Assembly (NCBI GenBank): GCA_020912385.1
Contig: CP087210.1
Coordinates: 620,001-684,000 of the forward strand
Reading direction: 5' to 3'
Source: Neofusicoccum parvum
Taxonomy: Eukaryota > Ascomycota > Dothideomycetes > Botryosphaeriales > Botryosphaeriaceae
DNA length: 64,000 bases
Each line of letters begins with the position of its first letter. The stretch's first letter is position 1. Both the position numbers and the translations under genes were made by a program. Of this stretch, positions 20,726-31,128 are shown in pieces. The notes beneath the pieces were generated by a model. The model did no database searches. It was not told the origin of the DNA and worked only from the letters and a program-made list of their open reading frames with translations.

Positions 20726-22642
20726 TTACACCAGAGTAAGCTTACTCTTCTCCTGCTCGAACAGCACTCTGATGTCATCCCTCCATGAAAGCCTGCTCTC
20801 ACGATTGCCAAGCTCAAAGTGTCCCACTCTTTCATGTCGTCTTTCTCTCCCTGTCTCTACCTCGCTGAGAACCAGGCCCTCCCAATGATCAAGCTTGTTA
20901 TCTTCAGTCAATGCAGCAAGCAGATACCGGACCCCGTCCGGTGGATTCTCGTCAGGATCATCCATGTCGATGTAAAGGAAGTAGCTATCGCCGAACCTCC
21001 TCTGTTGCTCGCCTAGTACGATAGGTCCACCTCGTGCAATATCCCTCCATTCTACTTCCGCGCAGTATGCCTTGATCGTCACACTTGCAGAAACAAGCTG
21101 CCCGGCCGGATTCTCCTCGCCTTCTGGAACCAAAGTATACGCCTCTGCGTCCGCCAGCGAGGACCTGTCCCAGCGTTGGGTCAGCGGACCATCCATCGAC
21201 GCCCAGCTCCATTTGGGAGTCCTGTTTTGCTTTTCGCCACAGCCCTGCTTTCCCCGTCCAGCGATCCGCCGCGCTACTCTCTGACGTCGTTTTGTTCTAT
21301 TATATGGACGTTTCACTGACCAATTCAGACTGCGCGGCAGCGTCTTCCAAAAATGGCCCGCAATATACACGTCGTCCATCGCTTTCCCCATTTGCATCGC
21401 AACTGCAGAGAGCGCTACTAACTTATCTGCCTCGGGGTACGTAAGCTCACGATCTGTGTACTCTTCGAGGAGGCGTTTCCAGGTGGACTCAAGTTTTGCG
21501 CCATCTGATGTGCTTTTTATGGCTGTTTCGGTGGCACCCAACATTGAATCGAGATGTTCGACACTTTTGATGCCGTCCGGGAAAGATTCGCATGCGTTTG
21601 GAATCTGCATGCAGTCCCAGAAAAGCTCACCCAGGCCAAAGCTCACGACGCGTGGAGCAAGAAGCCGCTCCTGCAGAGCCCATGCGCGGGAACAAAGAGG
21701 CTGGCCGTATAGCGCATCGTGGTAATAGTTCCAAGAGAGGACTACGCAATTGTGCGTTGCGGATCCATCATCGTCTTTCAAAATCCCTCTCGTTTCAACT
21801 TCAAATGGGGGCATCGCGTCAAGAGAGCATCCGCCGAGGCAGCTCTGGCTGGGATTTGAAGCTCTTGAGAGGGATAGGTTGAGCTGACAGTTGGAGTACA
21901 CGTCCGACATCTTAGCAGACTCGGAGTGCCAGTCTTCAATGCTGCCCGGACCGGATTGAACGATGCAGAGGGAGTCGATCCAAAGGTACCGCATCGAGAG
22001 ACGCTTGACGAAGTCGGCTGCCTCTCGAAAGGCAATGGGAAGGTCGCAGTAGGGGATTCCAGCTCGGAACTCCTCCAGTCGCGAGGCCGTGAGGCGGGGA
22101 AAAGTTGGGTTTGCGCCCCAGCAGTAGCTCAGCGCCACATACGGACCCGACGGCCTCTCTTCCGCCGGCAAGACGAGGCGCATCGAGGACCGCCCCAGCT
22201 CCAGCAGCCGCGTGGGATAGGAGCGGGGGCTCGCGTTCCCCTGGCACCGCTCATGCCCGGCCAGGCACCTGTCCATCCAGCTCCGCGCCGCCGCAGCGGC
22301 CTCGGAGACCGGCAGCGCCTCTCGCCGCCTGATGCCGAGATTGGCGACGATGGCCGACGACGGCACGGCCTGGAACGTCCTGTACCGCTCCGTCTCCGCG
22401 CCGTCCTTGACGAGCCGGAGGTACACGCACACCGCCGTCGACGCCCGCCCCACGTGCACCCCGTACTCGTACGGCTGCGCGACGCAGCCCGAGAGCGTCC
22501 CGGCTTCCCTGAGCGCGTACCGCAGCAGCGGCCCGCAGATGGGGCAGCCGCTGTCTGCCGCGGCCGAGAGGGACGCGGCGGAGGCGTGGTGCTGGCCCCA
22601 CTCGGCGCTGCGGAACATGGGCGTGCATTTGGAGCAGAGCAT
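20726..22642 (-). CDS. HET-domain protein
   Basis: A single-exon gene of 638 residues from the ATG at 22642; the frame continues upstream to 22837 but only with a TTG codon and Pro/Ser-rich sequence that is probably leader. The N-terminus has CxxC pairs (LCSKC, GCPICG) typical of many HET proteins. The HET domain spans about residues 165-320: YVALSYCWG, LPIAFREAADF, then YLWIDSLCIVQ and later the WALQERLLAPR segment. HET-domain proteins mediate cell death in vegetative incompatibility in several fungi, but most family members have no assigned partner. It is the first of three HET genes in the window and stands next to the tRNA gene. Confidence 0.9.
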   Translation of the reverse strand: MLCSKCTPMFRSAEWGQHHASAASLSAAADSGCPICGPLLRYALREAGTLSGCVAQPYEYGVHVGRASTAVCVYLRLVKDGAETERYRTFQAVPSSAIVANLGIRRREALPVSEAAAAARSWMDRCLAGHERCQGNASPRSYPTRLLELGRSSMRLVLPAEERPSGPYVALSYCWGANPTFPRLTASRLEEFRAGIPYCDLPIAFREAADFVKRLSMRYLWIDSLCIVQSGPGSIEDWHSESAKMSDVYSNCQLNLSLSRASNPSQSCLGGCSLDAMPPFEVETRGILKDDDGSATHNCVVLSWNYYHDALYGQPLCSRAWALQERLLAPRVVSFGLGELFWDCMQIPNACESFPDGIKSVEHLDSMLGATETAIKSTSDGAKLESTWKRLLEEYTDRELTYPEADKLVALSAVAMQMGKAMDDVYIAGHFWKTLPRSLNWSVKRPYNRTKRRQRVARRIAGRGKQGCGEKQNRTPKWSWASMDGPLTQRWDRSSLADAEAYTLVPEGEENPAGQLVSASVTIKAYCAEVEWRDIARGGPIVLGEQQRRFGDSYFLYIDMDDPDENPPDGVRYLLAALTEDNKLDHWEGLVLSEVETGRERRHERVGHFELGNRESRLSWRDDIRVLFEQEKSKLTLV

Positions 22643-24166
22643 CGGGGGTCCGCGCGCGTTCTGGGGTCGGTGGATCGTAGGGCTGGGAGATGGGGACGTG
22701 AGGGTTTTGCACGCGCGAGCGAGGGGTGCGCTGATGAGGTGGGGGTGTTCGTGGAGAAGGATCGGAGGCAGCAGGCTTGGCGTCGGGGCTTGGGGGCGGT
22801 CTCGGGATTTACGAGGGCGGTTCGCACGGGATTGCAACGTGTGCGTGCCTTCGTGGGCAGCTGAAGCATTCGTCTGGATGGGTTTGTCAATCTCTATAAA
22901 TACTGCACATTCACTTCCGGACGGATACCTCAGCTACTCATAAAGGTAGGCACATGTTGCAATCCCGTCCGAACTGCCTACAAAGAAGATGGATGTAGTA
23001 AAATACGTGTCCCCTCTGTGGTTGAACGTGTAATAGCATCACTTAGTGTATTAGTACCGAAAGGAAGATTGCAAAATTCACTCTGTGAGCCGATCGACAT
23101 TGTAGTGCTTTTTAAGGTGCTTGTAACAAACGCCTCTGGACCAACAAATAGTCCGAATTAGTTAATATAGTGCAGAGAGCATATGTTCGTGACGCTACCT
23201 TTAAGCAGCAGCGGCCCTCAACAATATAGCAACTAGCGAGGACACATCAAAATCTAGTACTAAGTGAGGTAAGCTGGGAACCGCAGTGAGCTCTCACCAT
23301 TCACTGCGTTATCAGTTCTGTAAATTTTATCAGCCGCTTATTTTACCTTTAATTTCTCGATGGCCATAAGAGAGCGATAATGCAGAAAAGACACGGGTTC
23401 GGTGTCCCATACGGTTAGAACTGCAGGGTCTACCGTTGAAACGTCAGCCGAGAAAATAACGGCCCGCGGACGCCGTTGCAGCTGAATGGCCAAGGGCCAA
23501 AGTCTTCGCGTACACACAGCACCCCGGCAACATTTATCATCCTCGCCCCGAGTCATTGTCGATCTTGTTTCCCCCCAACGAGGAAGCTGAAGGCTTCAGC
23601 GGCCACTCTGCAACATGCACATGCATCGCCTCCCTGCCAAGTCTCACGACCAGTTTATATGAAGGCAGTTGCTCGGTTCGCTTTTGCCCCCACGAAATGC
23701 AGGCTGCACAAGCGAGCACCAACGGTCGGTGGATCGTCTGATGTTGGTGGTGTCACAGAGCTGGAACAGACGCGAGCAAGCAAGGTACCGTGAGATGCTG
23801 GCCAATACCTGAGGCAGACTGACTCTATTATTGCGCCAGCCTCGTTATTCATAGCCTTTTATTCGAATAGGACTGGGTTCGGCGGTTGGCGCTGCTGATC
23901 TTGCGGGCAATTCGCACCCATGTCTGCACGCCAGCTGCTTAGCCGCAAGGATCGGCGCTCGCAACAATTAAAGCAAAGATGGTCCCCTCGCCTTCGAGTT
24001 CGATGCTGCTTATCTGTCTCTTCCCTGGCTTCGCTGTGGCGTTTGACGACGTCTCTCACAGAGCCGGCATTATTTGAAGTTTACGAGAGCTTGAGTCGCA
24101 ATGCGGACACACAAGATATAACACGAATAGCACTGTTTATTCAAAGAAGAGCACCGGGCTCACAAT
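22643..24166. other. divergent intergenic region, no gene seen
   Basis: This 1.5-kb region lies between the HET gene and the lectin-like gene. The stretch 22900-23350 is noticeably more AT-rich than its surroundings. Short frames have no support. Confidence 0.5.
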
Positions 24167-25561
24167 ATGTTCCCGGGACATTCACAAAGAGGAGATCATG
24201 GCAGTACCGAGGTGGATCTTGCGGAGGCAGATGCAGACAACAATGCCGTGACCGACGGTAGTGGTATTCCAGAAGCATATAACCAGGCGGATCCTGAGGT
24301 TGTTTACGAAAATTATCCTGAAGTTATTGATTCGACACCACCGGAAGCTTTACCACCCATGATATTGGACATTAAAGAGGCCGCTGAACCTGCCAAGGAG
24401 CCAACCATCTGCGGTCTCCGGAAAAATACTTTCTGGATAGTCCTGTCCTTTGTTCTTCTCATGATCATTGCAGTCGCGGTAGGAGGAGGAGTGGGCGGCT
24501 CATTAGCCAACAAAAAGTCCAACGACTCCACAAGCACAACCTCCGACAACACCTCATCCAACGGCTCCTCTTCCGAAACCACCGCCACCGTCATCCCTCT
24601 CCTCTCCAACACCAGCCTCGCATCCATCAACTGGACAGACGCCGACGGCACCTCCAACTACCACGTCTTCTACCAGCTCTCAACCGGCGCCCTCGCCCAA
24701 TCCGCCTGGAACACATCCACCCGCACCTGGACGACCCACCCCGTCGCGCCCGCGTCCCCGCTCATCAAAAACGGCACCCCGATCGCCGCCTCGCTGTACT
24801 GGCACAACGCCTCGCGCCGCTCCTACCAGCTGTACTGGCTGGACCCGACCAACGCCGTCCGCGGCCTGCTGTCCAACAACGCGCCGCTCGGCCCGTTCGC
24901 GCCCAGCAGCGTCGACGGCCGCTACACGGCCGGCCCGCGCTCGCCGCTGGCGTCGTACGGCCGCGCCTGCCCCGACTGCCTCGACGCCAACGCCGTCGCG
25001 TTCGTGGACGTGGACGACCGCCTGCGCCTCGCCGTCAACACCCCGTGGGCGCTGACCGCGGCGAATGCGACTGTGGAGGTGGCGAGCGGCGGCGCGGTCG
25101 CGCTCGCGCCGGTGGCTGCGAGCGCGGGCCCGAGGCGCTTGGCGCTGTTTGTTGGGGCGGGGGAGACGGGGAATCTGACGCGGGTGCTGTGGGATGGGGA
25201 GGCGTGGGCGAGTGAGACGTTGCCGACGGCGCTGGAGAGGGATGCGGCTGTCGCGGCGTTTGCGTATGGGTATAATGGTACCGAGGGGTTCTCGATGCAG
25301 GCTGTGAGCTCGAAGGCGGAGGGGGCGGACGGGGTCGGGGTCACTGCGTTTGATCAGGGGGCGGATGCGTGGAACTCGAGTGCGGATGCGGGGACCGGGG
25401 GGACGTCGATGCAGAGTATTGCGGCGGGGTCGGCGTTGGCTGCGAATCAGGCAGGGAGGGTGTATGGGTTTGTGGGGAATGGGAGCTTGGGTGAGTGGGT
25501 TTGGGATTCGGGGAACGGGTATAGTTTTAATGGGTGGGTCAATACGACGGTTGTATCATAA
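24167..25561 (+). CDS. single-pass membrane protein with lectin-like beta-propeller ectodomain
   Basis: A single-exon gene of 464 residues. Residues 1-84 are acidic and hydrophilic (cytoplasmic), residues 85-110 form one transmembrane segment (FWIVLSFVLLMIIAVAVGGG), and a Ser/Thr/Asn-rich stalk follows to about 140. The rest is a repeat-built domain with regularly spaced Trp/Tyr and NxS/T sites, resembling the fungal fucose-specific lectin six-bladed propeller; blade-like units contain WTDADGTSNYHVFYQ and SYQLYWLDP segments. The topology is type II, with the propeller outside. Carbohydrate binding is inferred from family resemblance only. Start is supported by the first ATG and by the acidic N-terminus common in such proteins. 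Confidence 0.75.
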   Translation: MFPGHSQRGDHGSTEVDLAEADADNNAVTDGSGIPEAYNQADPEVVYENYPEVIDSTPPEALPPMILDIKEAAEPAKEPTICGLRKNTFWIVLSFVLLMIIAVAVGGGVGGSLANKKSNDSTSTTSDNTSSNGSSSETTATVIPLLSNTSLASINWTDADGTSNYHVFYQLSTGALAQSAWNTSTRTWTTHPVAPASPLIKNGTPIAASLYWHNASRRSYQLYWLDPTNAVRGLLSNNAPLGPFAPSSVDGRYTAGPRSPLASYGRACPDCLDANAVAFVDVDDRLRLAVNTPWALTAANATVEVASGGAVALAPVAASAGPRRLALFVGAGETGNLTRVLWDGEAWASETLPTALERDAAVAAFAYGYNGTEGFSMQAVSSKAEGADGVGVTAFDQGADAWNSSADAGTGGTSMQSIAAGSALAANQAGRVYGFVGNGSLGEWVWDSGNGYSFNGWVNTTVVS

Positions 25562-26617
25562 CAGTGAGAAGCTATGTACAGAACAGCGGAGCTTAGTTGT
25601 TCATATGATGGTGATGCGTGGCTCGGGGATGTATCATGTGGCACGCTAAAAACCGTCACACTCGTTACAACCTATCAGTGCCATTACATCCGGTATTGGC
25701 AAACCCAATACACCCGAATATCTCTTGGTGTGCATTGATGCACTTCAGAAGGATAAAATAGTGAAGTCAGTTCACTGATCTGATTTGGAAGCCGTAGAAA
25801 GTCTCTCCATCTGCAGCATCTTCGCAATCAGAGGAGCAATACAGGCTGTGGAAGCAAACATTGCCGCCGCAATTTTTACCGCTCACTCTGTTCTCATATT
25901 CTGTCTACTGCACTAAGATCTTTATGAGCTTCCCGGATACAATGATGTAACCCGACGCTACTTGGCCTGTTTGATTCTGCCCGCGTAACGAGCACTGTGC
26001 CTTCTCGATACGGCGTAAAGGATAGAACATTAAAACGCTGGGGACTAACCTGACCTAATTAGACCTCATGCACGCTCAGGACCATGGGAGCACAGTGTAC
26101 TATTGTGACCGGTCTCCGTGGATGGGAACATAAAAGCTGAGATCTTTCATCACCGATGAGCGCCATGCGCTTGCGAGATATTCGTTGTCTTTTCTTGGGG
26201 ATAGGAGTATCTTTGCTAGACCACAGATTGCGGACAGTCTGTCTGATGCTAAGATGAGGCTGCGTCCCGAGTAATTTTCAACACATGCAACATATTCGAG
26301 CTGTATCAAATATCCAACAAGCTGCTTCGTGTCTGCCCCAGTTCCATATTGTGCTTGATAAGCAAATCTACACTCGCAGGCTTTATCTCAGTAGCATGCC
26401 TACACAAGCCCTCTCTCCAAAGTGTAGAGCACGTTGAATGTCTCGCAGCAGACAAAATGGCGCACATAGGATGATCCCACACGAACCACCCAAGAGGTAT
26501 GGAGGCTCAAAAAGGAAGTCAGCAATAGCCAACTGATCCGTGCAATCATGACGGCGTCTACAGCTCTGTATGACTACTACTCCAAGAGCCCTTTCTGTTG
26601 TGATGCTCCTTGTGAGC
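25562..26617. other. convergent intergenic region, no gene seen
   Basis: The region lies between the 3' ends of the lectin-like and acyl-CoA dehydrogenase genes. No coding signal or repeat was recognised. Confidence 0.5.
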
Positions 26618-28598
26618 TTAGATTTTCCCCATTTCCCTTATTTTTTCTTCTCCGAAGACAATCAATCTGTCCATCCTGAGGGTGTCAGGGGACAATGGAC
26701 TCTTTTCACTGTTACTTTCCTGGAAGCCACTGCCTGGCCAGCCTTCAGTCCTTCTGACCCATCTTTCCAGAACTTCTCGTGCAACCTCATCTCCATCCTG
26801 GGTGGCGTCGAGTCCCAGCAGTGCCGCACAAATAACCCAACCGAGCTTCGAGAGCAACACTCTTCCTTCGGCCCTCAATTCATCAGCGCTCAGCTTTGAA
26901 ATCCAGCCCTGCAACTGCTCTGCCCGCGTACTGATCGCCTCAGCGGTGCTGCTTCCCGCCAGGCCTTTGGTGCTCACAACCCCATCAACCAACCTTCTCA
27001 CACTGCCCAATGCCTTCTCGCCCTCCTTACCCTTGACCACCCTAACCAGATCATCCGCCATAACATTCGTCGTACCCTCCCAAATACTCAGCACATTCGC
27101 ATCCCTAAACACCCTCGCGACATTCAACTCCGGATCCTCATTCTCCAAGTACCCCACGCCACCCAACGCCTCCATACACTCCGCCAACCCCGCCACCGCC
27201 GCCCTCGCCGTCAACGCCTTCGCCACCGGCGTCAGCACCCGCAACAACGGCGCCGCATCCCCCACCCCCACCCCCACCCTCGCCATCCACTCCGTCCCGC
27301 CCCCGTCCTCCCCCTCCACCACCCCCAGCAACGCCGCAACCCCAAACGCCAGGTGCATCGCGCCGCGGTACTCGACCGCCTGCGCCGCCAGCGCGCGCAC
27401 GTGCAGCGCATTGTCGCGCAGCAGCTGCCCGCCGCGCACCCGCCGCACGCGCGCGAACGCCCGCGCCGCGCCCAGCCCGCGCCCCCACAGGCCGGCGGCC
27501 GACGCGGCGTTGTGGGCGCGCGTGACGTTCAGCACGGTGGCGATGCGGCGCACGCCGCTGCCGGGCGGGCCGAGGGGGTGGGCGCGCAGGCCGCGGAGCT
27601 CGAGCTCGGCGGTCGGGACGGGGCGGGTGCCGAGTTTGGGCTTGAGGCGCTGGATGGCGATGCCGTTGAGCTCGGTGGGGTGGTCGTCGTCGGAGGAGGG
27701 GGAGGGGGAGGGAGAGGGGGAGGAAGGGACCTGGCGCTGCCGGCGCATGGGCGCGAAGAAGGCGGAGAGGGCGCCGTCCGGGGAGCGGGCCAGCAGGACG
27801 GCCATCTGGCTGTCGGTGGCCGAGCTGAACCACTTGAAGCCGTCGACGGCGTAGTCGCCGAGCGCGTTGCCGTGGGCGTCGCTGCCGGCCGGGGCGGCGT
27901 GCAGCAGCGCGGCCTGCGTCTCGGTGCCGGCGACGTCGCTGCCGCCCGCGCGCTCCGTCATCCACTGCCCGCTCGTCCACGCCGTGGCCGGGTCGCGCGA
28001 CGTCAGCCGGCGGAACGCATCTTCAAAAACGCGCCGCTGCGCCGCGGCGAGGCGCGGGTCGGCCAGCTCGAGCGCCAGCAGCCGCGCCGCGCCGTCCGTC
28101 ATGGCCGACGGGCACGTCGCCAGCGCCGCGCTGCCCGACCACATGTGGTACAGCAGGAACTGGTGCACGCGGCTGTAGGCCCCGTGGGCGCGCTCGAACG
28201 GGATGGCCACGATGCCTTCGGCCTGCCCGAGCGCCGTCAGCGCCCGCCACCCCGCCGACGTGACGATCTGGTCGACGCGCCGCCCGAAGCTGTCCCACGT
28301 CTTGACGTAGGGCGGGTTGCGCTCGGCGTCGGCCGTGTGCGCCAGGACGCGCGGGGAGAGGACGAGCGCGCCGAAGCGGTGGAGGTCGGGCGCCAGGGTC
28401 CGCTGGAGGTCGGCGGGGAGGTAGGCTGCGGACGGGGTTTAGCTGGCTTTCGTGCAGGTTATCGGTGCTGGATCACTTACTTGAGAATACTCTTTGGAGG
28501 GCTACATCGTCAAGGAATGGATTGAGGACTCTTGGCTTGGTCTGGAAGAATCCAGCAGTCCCGCTCGACGGTGGGTTCGAGTGCTTTTGGGACGTCAT
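26618..28598 (-). CDS. acyl-CoA dehydrogenase family protein, AidB type
   Basis: Two exons, 28598-28481 and 28425-26618, are joined across a 55-nt intron (GTAAGT donor, CAG acceptor) in phase 1 and give 641 residues. The start ATG at 28598 leads into GFFQTKPRVLNPFLDD, the typical opening of AidB-like fungal members. Further motifs are WMTERAGGSDVAGTET (FAD/substrate segment of the middle domain), DGFKWFSSATDSQM, and GGVGYLENEDPELNVARVFRDANVLSIWEGTTNVMA broken here only by my shortening, the flavin-binding C-terminal helical part. AidB relatives bind FAD and some oxidise branched or medium acyl-CoAs; the substrate is unknown here. A Ser-Pro/acidic insertion lies in the middle domain. There is no C-terminal PTS1. 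A CCTCGG box lies about 116 bp before the start. Confidence 0.88.
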
Positions 28599-28713
28599 GG
28601 TGAGTTGAAGGGCCTGGCGCGAAGTCAAGACCCGGGGAACCACCTCCAAACCCCTCAACGTCTTTAAGGCAGCACGTTTGGTGGCATGGGCGGGGCTTTG
28701 CTGGTGGTAAAGA

Positions 28714-28719
28714 CCTCGG
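28714..28719. promoter_or_regulatory. CCTCGG box upstream of the acyl-CoA dehydrogenase gene
   Basis: One CCTCGG lies 116 bp upstream of the start codon at 28598. The hexamer is the FarA/FarB core, but a single copy could easily occur by chance. Confidence 0.3.
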
Positions 28720-29049
28720 CTATGGATGCATGGTGTTGCGAGCTTTGATGGGGCGACGCGGTGCCTGAGGCTCAAGGCCGCGGGGTTCGCTGCGGGGTTC
28801 CCGAGGCAAACTTAGCGCCCGCATGTGCGCCCAGTAATGGCTGCTGCCGGTTGCGCTTCTTCGCCAACTGGCTGCCCACAAGTCAAATCTGGCGAGCCGA
28901 ACGCTTAACTCTGTCTCAAAAAGGCAACTGCTTGTTGGTGGTGATACAGACGCGAGGCATCGTAAATTACCTCATCGGGCTAGCGCAACTGCGGCGCAGG
29001 CATGACGCCCCTCCCACATCCCGCCAGCATCCCTCCCCTCCTGCACCAC

Positions 29050-31128
29050 TCACCTCCCATAACCTCCTCCGCCCAGCACCGCCTGCACCGGCGTCGTCCC
29101 CCTTCCAAGCGGCACATCCGGCTGCGGATAGCCCGGCTGCGTCGAGAAGCCGCTCACCTCGCTCAGATTGCCAATCCTGCCCAGCAGCAGCTCCAGATGG
29201 CGCAGCCCGGCCGCCTGCGTGAAGCCGGGCACCGCGTGGCCCGCCAGCTCGATGGCCACGAACGTCAGCCCCCGGTCCGCGCCCCAGCTGCCGAAGACGC
29301 CCGCCCCGGACAGGCTCTCCTCGAACGGCGCGTCGTGGTACGGCACGTAGAAGGGCTCGTCGGGCGGCGCCGAGAAGCCCTGCGCCCCGTTCCACGTGAG
29401 GTTCTGGAGCGTGAGCAGCGTGCCGTTGAGGATCAGCACCATGTCGTACGACCCGTGCCCGACGATGACGTTGTTGGTGGCTTCGGCCACGCGCGCGAGC
29501 GGCCCGCCCGTGAGCCCTGACGGCGGCGACGTGTCGCCGTCGTCGCCGACGAAGACGTCCGTGTCGGTGCACACTTGCCAGTTGGCGTCCGGCGGCGCGT
29601 GGAGGAGCGCTTTGACGTCCGACCGGTTGAAGTACGGCTCCTGGTAGCCGGGCGGGAAGTAGAAGCTGGAGTAGGGGAAGCCGAGCACGTCCCACTGGAT
29701 CGGGCAGAGCTGCGACACTTGGTAGATGTTGAAGCATGGATTGAGCAGGAAGATGGCGGTGAAGACGTCGTCGAGGATGGCGCAGTCTGGGGTCACGGAT
29801 CCGTTGGGGAACGCTCCTGGTGGCGGGCCGAAGGGGCCTTTGGGAGGGTACGTGAGGCCTTCGCTGACGAAGTTGTCGTAGCCGCATGCCGCACTCATGT
29901 TCCGAATGTGCTCGCTGAAGGTGTCGTTGAACGGGAACGAGGGCCTGTTGTTGTCCACGAGAGACAGCGTTGGAGCGTCGCCGGTGACCGTGTCGTGTCC
30001 AATGGACGGGTCATAGATCATGATGCCGCTCACGTTGAAGTACGTAGGGTCGTCGAGTTCAATCATGTGATCTGCAATGTAAGGCACGTACCTTGCGTCC
30101 TGTTAGAACAGCGTCTTGCGTTAGAGACCATGCACTCACATTCCAGCGTATGACTCCCCGGTGATGTAGACCTTGCGGTTCTGCAGCTCGAACAGATCGA
30201 CGAAATTCTTCCAGAAGCCAGCAAACTGCGCCGCGACGTCTGCCTCAGAGGTCGCATTGGGCTTGCCCCTGGAATAACCGGTTCCTACGGGTTGTTCAAT
30301 CCAAACAACGTTCGAGACGTTGGTCCAAGCGTAGTGGTTCTTCACCGGCTGATATTGTCCAGCCATCCAGTTCACCGGGCCGTTTTCTTTGAAGACTGCG
30401 GGCACACCAATCAGCATCCGCAGGAACACTGGCGGGACTCAGGCGGTGCGCCCAGGAACAGGATTCCGTCCCGCTGCAGGCCTCTCCCGGCCCCGATCCT
30501 GATCGTGCGTTTCCGCAAGAGAACCTTAACCCAACCCCTCCAAAACTTACATCCATACATAGACGAGCACCCAGGACCTCCCTAGAAAACCCAAACCCAC
30601 AAAGTCAGCCAAACACCCTCAACCACCGCCGCCGAGCCTCCAGCCGGCCCGGGCCCGAAGAAAAAAAAAAACTCACATTCAGCCAGATGACAATCTCCTC
30701 ATCCGCCGCCTCATTCGCCGTCGGGACGAACCTAAACGCCCCCGAAAAGTCAGCCTCCGCCCCATCCAATCCAGATTTTTTTTTTTTTCTTTCTCTCTCG
30801 TTCCTCACCAGAAAAACAGCTCCCGCCCGCTGTCCCCGTCGTCGATGGGCAGCAGCCCGGCGTAGCTCTCGCCGATGTCGAACGTGACGTTGGGGAAGGC
30901 CGCGCCGTCGACCGCGAACGCCGCCGTCGCGTTCGTGTGGTACGGGCTGGACGCGTCGAGCGAGCGGCGCTGCGGCGCCTCGTCCGCGAGCGGGCGGTGG
31001 CGCGCGCGCGCGGCGGTCGCGCGGTCGCGGAGCGCGGCGGCGTGGAGGGATTGGAGGCGGTTGGAGGGGGAGGTGAGGGCGAGGGCGGTGGGGAGGAGGA
31101 GGGTGAGGGCGAGGAGGGGGTGGCGCAT
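29050..31128 (-). CDS. secreted serine carboxypeptidase, family S10
   Basis: Five exons, 31128-30809, 30731-30677, 30581-30551, 30395-30140 and 30091-29050, give 567 residues with consistent phases. The product starts with a signal peptide (LLALTLLLPTALA) and a propeptide-like region. The S10 blocks are in order: IVIWLNGGPGCSSM, ENGPVNW, WIEQPVGTGYS, the nucleophile in GESYAGMYVPYIA, the catalytic Asp in GSYDMVLILNGT, and the His in LAGHAVPGF. Exon 3 is only 31 nt and encodes the oxyanion-hole GGPGCSS block. Introns 1 and 2 carry T/A homopolymers. The enzyme removes C-terminal residues from peptides in vacuole or outside the cell. The stop at 29050 overlaps a good AG/GTGAGT donor; splicing to 28989 would replace the last Arg by SCASPMR and end at 28967. 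Confidence 0.92.

Noticed and set aside
21926..22864. 312-codon plus-strand open frame
   Set aside because: Antisense to the HET gene; no ATG-led homologous protein is suggested.
27353..28525. 390-codon plus-strand open frame
   Set aside because: Antisense shadow of the acyl-CoA dehydrogenase exon.
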